A stretch of 19,399 nucleotides of DNA from UBA3263 sp964554665 (GTDB taxonomy: Bacteria; Bacteroidota; Bacteroidia; Bacteroidales; Muribaculaceae): assembly GCA_964554665.1 (NCBI GenBank), contig CAZKPP010000038.1, forward strand, positions 1 to 19,399. The letters run 5' to 3'. The position numbers were made by a program, and so were the translations under genes. The notes beneath the pieces are model-generated. The model worked only from the letters and a program-made list of their open reading frames with translations. It ran no database searches and had not been told where the DNA came from. The stretch's first letter is position 1; every line of letters begins with the position of its first letter. Below are positions 15,678-19,399 of the stretch, piece by piece.

Positions 15678-15876
15678 TTATGTACCTCATGTTTTCGATA
15701 GATAGTTGATTCAACATAAACAAGTAACAAACGGCGTTTAGCCAATCAAAACGAGCGCGTATTTTAGTTGAAAGTGTCTTATATATGGAGCCTTTGATTT
15801 AATGGTACAGCCTCTCGCGCTTATTTAATAAATGAATCCTGAATCTGGAGAGGTCTATAGGGAATCTATTTTTATT
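15678..15876 (+). other. Intergenic spacer inside the island
   Basis: 199 bases with no convincing gene. A poor promoter-like match occurs as TTTA (15737-15740), 19 bases, TATTTTAG (15760-15767), each element with one mismatch. The 10-mer TCTCGCGCTT (15813-15822), followed by a T/A-rich run, repeats the terminator region of the upstream structured RNA (14424-14433). GTTGA/TCAAC at 15705-15715 is a tiny inverted repeat. Confidence 0.35.
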
Positions 15877-16860
15877 ATGTTTAAATCATTTTCAAAAATT
15901 TTGTTCGTTGGCGGAATTGCTATGATGCTGGCAGTAACTTCTTGTAATAAGGTGGATGTTCAGGAAGTTCTGCAAGATGCTCACTTTATTGTTAACGGTG
16001 GTTCAACTACCATGTTAGACCGAGTTAGTTTTAACTTTGTGGTCTCTCCGGGTATTAGAAGTGTTTTGGCAGATAATAATGTTGAAATTACTAAGGTAGA
16101 GTTCTTTTTTGACGATGAGCTTATCTCTACATCATATAGTGAGCCTTATAAAGTGGAAGGTGAAAAATCTAGATTATCGGCGGATATAACGCATCAACTG
16201 TATGCTCATATATACGGACGTTCCAGCGCCGATAATGAGACCTTCATTCCTTTAACGATTAAGGAGTTTATAGTTGCTGGAAGATATGATTATTATTTAG
16301 ATTATAATTTCGTTGGAGAAGGTGATACATTTACTATCAGTGCACTTTTGAATCCCGATAAAACAGACTCAAAAGTGTTTATAAAGAAGTTCTCTGCAAA
16401 TTGGGGAGATTATTCAATTGGTACTTGTGAGAATGATCCGTTTTCTTTATCGCATTTTGTCGTTGATAACGCAGGTTCAGACGTAGACGTGACTGCGAAA
16501 ATCGAATTGTCAAACGATGTGACGATTACGGCAGAAATACCCGTGATAATTGGGGGTGACAACTCAACTATGTTTAGGAACTCAATAATGTCTGCCAGCA
16601 ATACATTTAGTCAGTCTGACATACTGCGTAGTAAAGCTCAAATTTTTCAAGGCAAGAATAGAAAAGAAGATATAGAGCTTGATATCTTCCTCGATGATCA
16701 AAAGGTGGCATCTACTAAAACATTCCCTTTCATTTTTGAGAAATCACTGCAAAATGTTTCTAAAGGCACTCACAACTTGATGTCTGAATGGAAAAGGATT
16801 GATGCTAACGGTAAAGGAACGGAAATCGACCGAGTTAAAACTAAAATTATTGTTGAATAA
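15877..16860 (+). CDS. Ig-like-domain lipoprotein of unknown function
   Basis: A 327-residue predicted lipoprotein: signal peptide ending AVTSC with the lipidated cysteine at residue 23. The frame is open from an upstream ATG at 15832, but that 15-residue extension would precede the signal peptide, so 15877 is preferred. Two beta-rich segments resemble extracellular Ig-like modules that begin with a D-D/D-G hairpin: residues ~69-130 (VEFFFDDELISTSYSEPYKVEG) and ~265-327 (ELDIFLDDQKVASTKTFPF, then GTHNLMSEW). The middle segment (~135-235) is also beta-like. The first segment is similar to part of the cysteine-containing lipoprotein upstream, pointing to a common origin. No enzymatic motif is visible; a surface adhesion or binding role is only a possibility. 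The next gene begins 18 bases downstream. Confidence 0.75.
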   Translation: MFKSFSKILFVGGIAMMLAVTSCNKVDVQEVLQDAHFIVNGGSTTMLDRVSFNFVVSPGIRSVLADNNVEITKVEFFFDDELISTSYSEPYKVEGEKSRLSADITHQLYAHIYGRSSADNETFIPLTIKEFIVAGRYDYYLDYNFVGEGDTFTISALLNPDKTDSKVFIKKFSANWGDYSIGTCENDPFSLSHFVVDNAGSDVDVTAKIELSNDVTITAEIPVIIGGDNSTMFRNSIMSASNTFSQSDILRSKAQIFQGKNRKEDIELDIFLDDQKVASTKTFPFIFEKSLQNVSKGTHNLMSEWKRIDANGKGTEIDRVKTKIIVE

Positions 16861-16878
16861 ATAACTTTTAAACTGATT

Positions 16879-17436
16879 ATGAAAAAAAGATGTCATAAGC
16901 GGATTGTTTTATTCCTTATGGGAATAATGTGGACTTTCAGTTCATTTGCTGCTGTTTCCCCGGAAGTACTCCAAAAATGTATGCAAGTAGAATTATTTGG
17001 TGCAAAGTCTGGTGAATCTATTAAAATTTTGGCGCTTGATGGAAATGAACCTGCGGCTAAAGGTGTGGCTTTCGTCAAAATCCCCGGTATGGATACTAAT
17101 GTTGTAAAGAGCTTTAAGTATCTCGTGGATGGATATGAGGAAGGTTGTTTTGGAGTCGTTGAAAAATTTTATATAAATGGTGAATCGTACTCAAATGTGG
17201 TTCTCGTGATTTCTTACGATATTTCGAGGAGTGGCGTAGCTAATGTGGAGTACTCGGTATTTAAGGGCGACGACACGATATATGAAGGTAACTTTGCTTT
17301 TTATGAGGCAAAGTTCTCGAATCCTGTCAGCAATAATGCCAAAGATAGAGATGGTTATAAAGTAACTGACAGGTCTGCTATGTTTAAAGACTTTGCGAAG
17401 TGGCTCAGGTTACGTGTTGAAGAATATACTGAATAA
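16879..17436 (+). CDS. Secreted protein of unknown function
   Basis: A 185-residue predicted exported protein. The signal peptide has basic residues (KKRCHKR), a hydrophobic core and probable cleavage after SSFAA near residue 25. The mature part looks beta-rich, and the C-terminal region ends in an amphipathic helix (FKDFAKWLRLRVEEYTE) loosely like the end of the secreted protein at 15060. No family recognised. It starts 18 bases after the Ig-like lipoprotein, so the two form a transcription unit, repeating the lipoprotein-then-secreted-protein order of the first half of the island. It is AT-rich and the last gene of the island; GC content rises sharply just after it. Confidence 0.75.
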   Translation: MKKRCHKRIVLFLMGIMWTFSSFAAVSPEVLQKCMQVELFGAKSGESIKILALDGNEPAAKGVAFVKIPGMDTNVVKSFKYLVDGYEEGCFGVVEKFYINGESYSNVVLVISYDISRSGVANVEYSVFKGDDTIYEGNFAFYEAKFSNPVSNNAKDRDGYKVTDRSAMFKDFAKWLRLRVEEYTE

Positions 17437-17448
17437 GAAAAATATTGT

Positions 17449-17456
17449 TATTTTTG
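17449..17456 (+). promoter_or_regulatory. Probable -7 box for the 17478 gene
   Basis: TATTTTTG fits TAnnTTTG, lying 21 bases before the start codon at 17478. No TTTG is found 19-21 bases upstream, so this is a partial match. Confidence 0.4.
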
Positions 17457-17477
17457 CGGACGTGTTAAGAAGAGCAA

Positions 17478-17852
17478 ATGAGTATAGACGAGAAGGATAA
17501 GTATGAGCGGGTATTGATGGCGGTGTTTGAGCTGTTTGCCGATGCCCGCAAGCTGGTGCCGGAGAAGGGCGCGGATTTTGAGCCTGTGTGGCAACGGCTG
17601 AACATCCGCGCTTTCGGCCTTGACTTGACCGACCTGGTTTTGGTGGTCGGGCCGGTGCCAAAGTTTGTTGAGGGCTACGAAACTAAACGCCGGTTTGAAA
17701 TCATGGCCTACAATATTCCGTTAGAAAGGAAAGTTACGCGTCTGCTCAAGTCGGGCACCAAGGCTGAAATCCTTGAGTATTTAAAGAATAAAGACCTGCC
17801 GGCCAAAATCCTGGCCGCTCTTCCGGTTATGGATGATAGTCTGAATAATTAA
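17478..17852 (+). CDS. Small cytosolic hypothetical protein
   Basis: A 124-residue protein with no signal peptide or membrane segment. It is mixed alpha/beta by appearance, with an N-terminal helix (YERVLMAVFELFADARKL), a central hydrophobic strand-turn (LTDLVLVVGPVP) and a C-terminal lysine-rich helix (GTKAEILEYLKNKDLPAKIL). I do not recognise a family. Its GC-rich codon use returns to that of the housekeeping genes, unlike the island just upstream. It precedes an exported protein by 17 bases and probably shares a transcript with it. Confidence 0.65.
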   Translation: MSIDEKDKYERVLMAVFELFADARKLVPEKGADFEPVWQRLNIRAFGLDLTDLVLVVGPVPKFVEGYETKRRFEIMAYNIPLERKVTRLLKSGTKAEILEYLKNKDLPAKILAALPVMDDSLNN

Positions 17853-17869
17853 CTTCAAATAATAGTTAT

Positions 17870-18673
17870 ATGAAACTGCGACTTTTTACTTTCATGACGG
17901 CATGCGTGTTGGCCGTAGCGGTCAGCGCCGAGCCGCCGGCTAAAATTCTCGACGGCGCCAGGCGCGGCGAGGTGTCGGCATACCTGGCGATGGCCGACGG
18001 TTATCGCTATGGGCAGAATGGTTTTGACAAAGGTTTGTTCAATGCCAAGATGTGCTATGAGCTCGCGGGGCTTGACTTCGATTCTATAGTCGAGCAGGCG
18101 TATTCCGCCGACCCCAACGATGATTTCGGCCTGATGTTTACGCTGCTCGACGTTGCCGGCTATCAGGGGCTCGAAGCTGCTAATGCCAAGCTCGGCTCGA
18201 TTGAGCTGCCCGAGGCCGGCTGGGCCGAAACGTTTAAAAACATAGTCAGTAATTACCACCGGCCGGACATTGTTGATTATATCGCATCGCAGATTGGCGA
18301 GGACACTGCAGGCGATGAGGATATGGTCGCGTTCATGATGCTGCATATTCTGAGCAACGAAGGGCAAAAAGTTGGCAATGTGGAGGCGCTAAGTGTCATC
18401 CCCGCCAAAGTGCCTTTCCTAAATAATTTGGTGGGCGAGAAGATGCTGCAGGCATATTTGGATGACACCGACGCTGATACTCAATATCTCCACCGGGCAA
18501 TTGAGTATTTCAAGCTTGCTAACGACAGCGGCATGCTTACTCCGGCCAATGCCCTCCGCCTTCTTGCCATCGGCGAATCGTCGCCCGAAGCGCTTAGTCA
18601 GCACTTCAGCACCGAAGAGTTGGCGGCGATGAAACAACTGGCTGCAAAGGTGAATCTTAACATAATCGATTAA
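17870..18673 (+). CDS. Exported helical-repeat-like hypothetical protein
   Basis: A 267-residue predicted periplasmic protein with a signal peptide cleaved near residue 20 (AVAVSA-EPP). The early mature part (AYLAMADGYRYGQNGFDKGLFNAKMCYELAG) resembles a degenerate Sel1/TPR helix pair: A-x-x-x-x-A-x-x-Y followed by A-x-x-x-Y-x-x-A-G. A second repeat-like helix pair occurs near the C-terminus (YLHRAIEYFKLANDSGMLTPANALRLLA). Such folds usually mediate protein-protein contacts; no partner is evident. It begins 17 bases after the preceding gene and uses GC-rich codons. A ribosomal-protein promoter starts 26 bases after its stop codon, with no clear terminator between. Confidence 0.7.
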   Translation: MKLRLFTFMTACVLAVAVSAEPPAKILDGARRGEVSAYLAMADGYRYGQNGFDKGLFNAKMCYELAGLDFDSIVEQAYSADPNDDFGLMFTLLDVAGYQGLEAANAKLGSIELPEAGWAETFKNIVSNYHRPDIVDYIASQIGEDTAGDEDMVAFMMLHILSNEGQKVGNVEALSVIPAKVPFLNNLVGEKMLQAYLDDTDADTQYLHRAIEYFKLANDSGMLTPANALRLLAIGESSPEALSQHFSTEELAAMKQLAAKVNLNIID

Positions 18674-18698
18674 GTTTGTTGATAAAAGTTAAGAAAAA

Positions 18699-18730
18699 TT
18701 TGCGCATGTCGCGAAAATTTCGTTACTTTG
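18699..18730 (+). promoter_or_regulatory. Promoter of the rpmB operon
   Basis: TTTG (18699-18702), a 20-base spacer and TTACTTTG (18723-18730) fit the Bacteroidota promoter with one mismatch (T for A at the second position of the -7 box). It lies ~150 bases before rpmB, leaving a long leader. Confidence 0.65.
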
Positions 18731-18878
18731 CAGTCGGTTTAGCGGTTACCCTCCGGGAAAGCCGGCGAAAAGTGATGCGTTCGCCGGTGATATGAGCGAA
18801 GGAGAAGGAGCCGGCGACACCATGTGATCAGAAAAGAAAATTATAATATAACCAGTTAGAAGACAACACCGTACAGCC
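18731..18878 (+). promoter_or_regulatory. Structured leader of the rpmB-rpmG operon
   Basis: A 148-base untranslated leader. CCGGCGAA (18762-18769) pairs perfectly with TTCGCCGG (18780-18787), an 8-bp stem with a 10-base loop. A second copy CCGGCGA at 18811-18817 can pair with the same TCGCCGG (18781-18787), so the two helices exclude each other. This is the layout of an autoregulatory ribosomal-protein leader; which state is favoured and what binds it are unknown. The 40 bases before the ATG are A-rich and probably unstructured, as usual for ribosome loading in this phylum. Confidence 0.55.
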
Positions 18879-19142
18879 ATGTCAAAGATGTGTCAAATCA
18901 CGGGCAAAACTGCCATGACAGGTAACAACGTTTCGCACTCGAAGCGTCGCACCAAGCGTAAATTCAACGTGAACCTCTTCACCAAGAAGTTCTACTGGCC
19001 CGAACAGGAAATGTGGATTTCCCTGACCATTTCCGCCAAGGGTCTGCGCACCATCAACAAACTCGGTCTGAACGCCGCTCTCATGCAGGCCGCCGAGAAG
19101 GGATATCTCAACGATAACGACATTAAATGCATTGGATTTTAA
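18879..19142 (+). CDS. rpmB: Large-subunit ribosomal protein bL28
   Basis: An 87-residue ribosomal protein bL28, a component of the 50S subunit. The start MSKMCQITGKTAMTGNNVSHSKRRTKR is characteristic, with the basic KRKFNVNL stretch contacting 23S rRNA in homologues. It has C5 but not the four-cysteine zinc set, so it is the zinc-free form. First gene of an operon with rpmG, which starts 3 bases after its stop. Confidence 0.97.
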   Translation: MSKMCQITGKTAMTGNNVSHSKRRTKRKFNVNLFTKKFYWPEQEMWISLTISAKGLRTINKLGLNAALMQAAEKGYLNDNDIKCIGF

Positions 19143-19145
19143 GTC

Positions 19146-19334
19146 ATGGCAAAGAAAGCAAAAGGTAATCGCGTGCAGGTAATCCTCGAATGCACCGAAC
19201 ATAAAGCAAGCGGCATGCCCGGCACTTCGCGCTACATCACCACCAAGAACCGCAAGAACACCACCGAGCGTCTGGAACTTAAGAAATACAATCCTATTCT
19301 TAAGCGCATGACCGTTCATAAGGAAATCAAATAA
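19146..19334 (+). CDS. rpmG: Large-subunit ribosomal protein bL33
   Basis: A 62-residue ribosomal protein bL33, recognised by the pattern SRYITTKNRKNTTERLELKKYNP. Only one cysteine (LEC) is present, so it is the zinc-independent form. It is spaced 3 bases after rpmB and 30 bases before the DUF4295 gene, the usual Bacteroidota order. Confidence 0.97.
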   Translation: MAKKAKGNRVQVILECTEHKASGMPGTSRYITTKNRKNTTERLELKKYNPILKRMTVHKEIK

Positions 19335-19364
19335 TTCACCCACAAGTCTAAAGTATAACAGGAA

Positions 19365-19399
19365 ATGGCAAAGAAAACCGTCGCCTCACTTCAGAAGGG
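19365..19399 (+). CDS. DUF4295 small ribosome-associated protein, partial
   Basis: Only the first 11 codons are in the window (MAKKTVASLQK). The start motif and position right after rpmG match the short DUF4295 proteins that follow bL33 in Bacteroidota; I recall that a novel small ribosomal protein was described in this phylum but cannot confirm it is this one. The gene runs off the right end. Confidence 0.75.
   Translation, partial: MAKKTVASLQK

Noticed and set aside
1..19399. CRISPR arrays, insertion sequences, tRNA or rRNA genes
   Set aside because: No regularly spaced direct repeats, transposase-like proteins, terminal inverted repeats or tRNA cloverleaf sequences were seen.

Overview
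The window reads as chromosomal DNA of a gut-type Bacteroidales bacterium, and I would guess the Muribaculaceae (S24-7) group. Three things point there. Promoters fit the Bacteroidota pattern TTTG-N19-21-TAnnTTTG. Start codons have no Shine-Dalgarno sequence. The gene content is typical of the order: a giant secreted glycosidase with a Por-type C-terminal tail, a guaB-PpiC pair, and rpmB-rpmG-DUF4295. The family assignment is inference; the order is well supported.

Layout. (1) 1-6936, minus strand: one very large secreted GH89 alpha-N-acetylglucosaminidase (2291 aa). Its catalytic part is followed by InlB-like and GEVED-like modules, two ~536-residue tandem repeats and a C-terminal sorting-like tail, and the gene ends in a strong terminator. 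(2) A divergent promoter region (6937-7075) separates it from a plus-strand block: guaB (IMP dehydrogenase), a two-domain PpiC/SurA-type prolyl isomerase, and a lipoprotein that looks like a companion periplasmic chaperone. A terminator-like hairpin abuts the start codon of the third gene. (3) 11330-14003, minus strand: a HipA-like kinase and a DUF3037 protein overlapping by 26 bases, with a promoter that leaves almost no 5' leader, then two multi-pass membrane proteins (one unknown, one YitT/YczE-like). (4) 14094-17436, plus strand: an AT-rich accessory island. It opens with a promoter and a ~310-nt structured RNA ending in a terminator, followed by four unrecognised exported proteins in the order lipoprotein, secreted, lipoprotein, secreted. 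The two lipoproteins share an Ig-like segment. (5) 17449-18673: two GC-rich hypothetical genes, one cytosolic and one exported and helical. (6) 18699-19399: ribosomal protein operon rpmB (bL28), rpmG (bL33) and the start of a DUF4295 gene, preceded by a ~148-nt leader with two mutually exclusive hairpins.

Functionally, the left part combines host-glycan degradation, purine synthesis and envelope protein folding. The least explained parts are the AT-rich island with its structured RNA, the HipA-like/DUF3037 pair, and the large tandem repeats of the GH89 enzyme.
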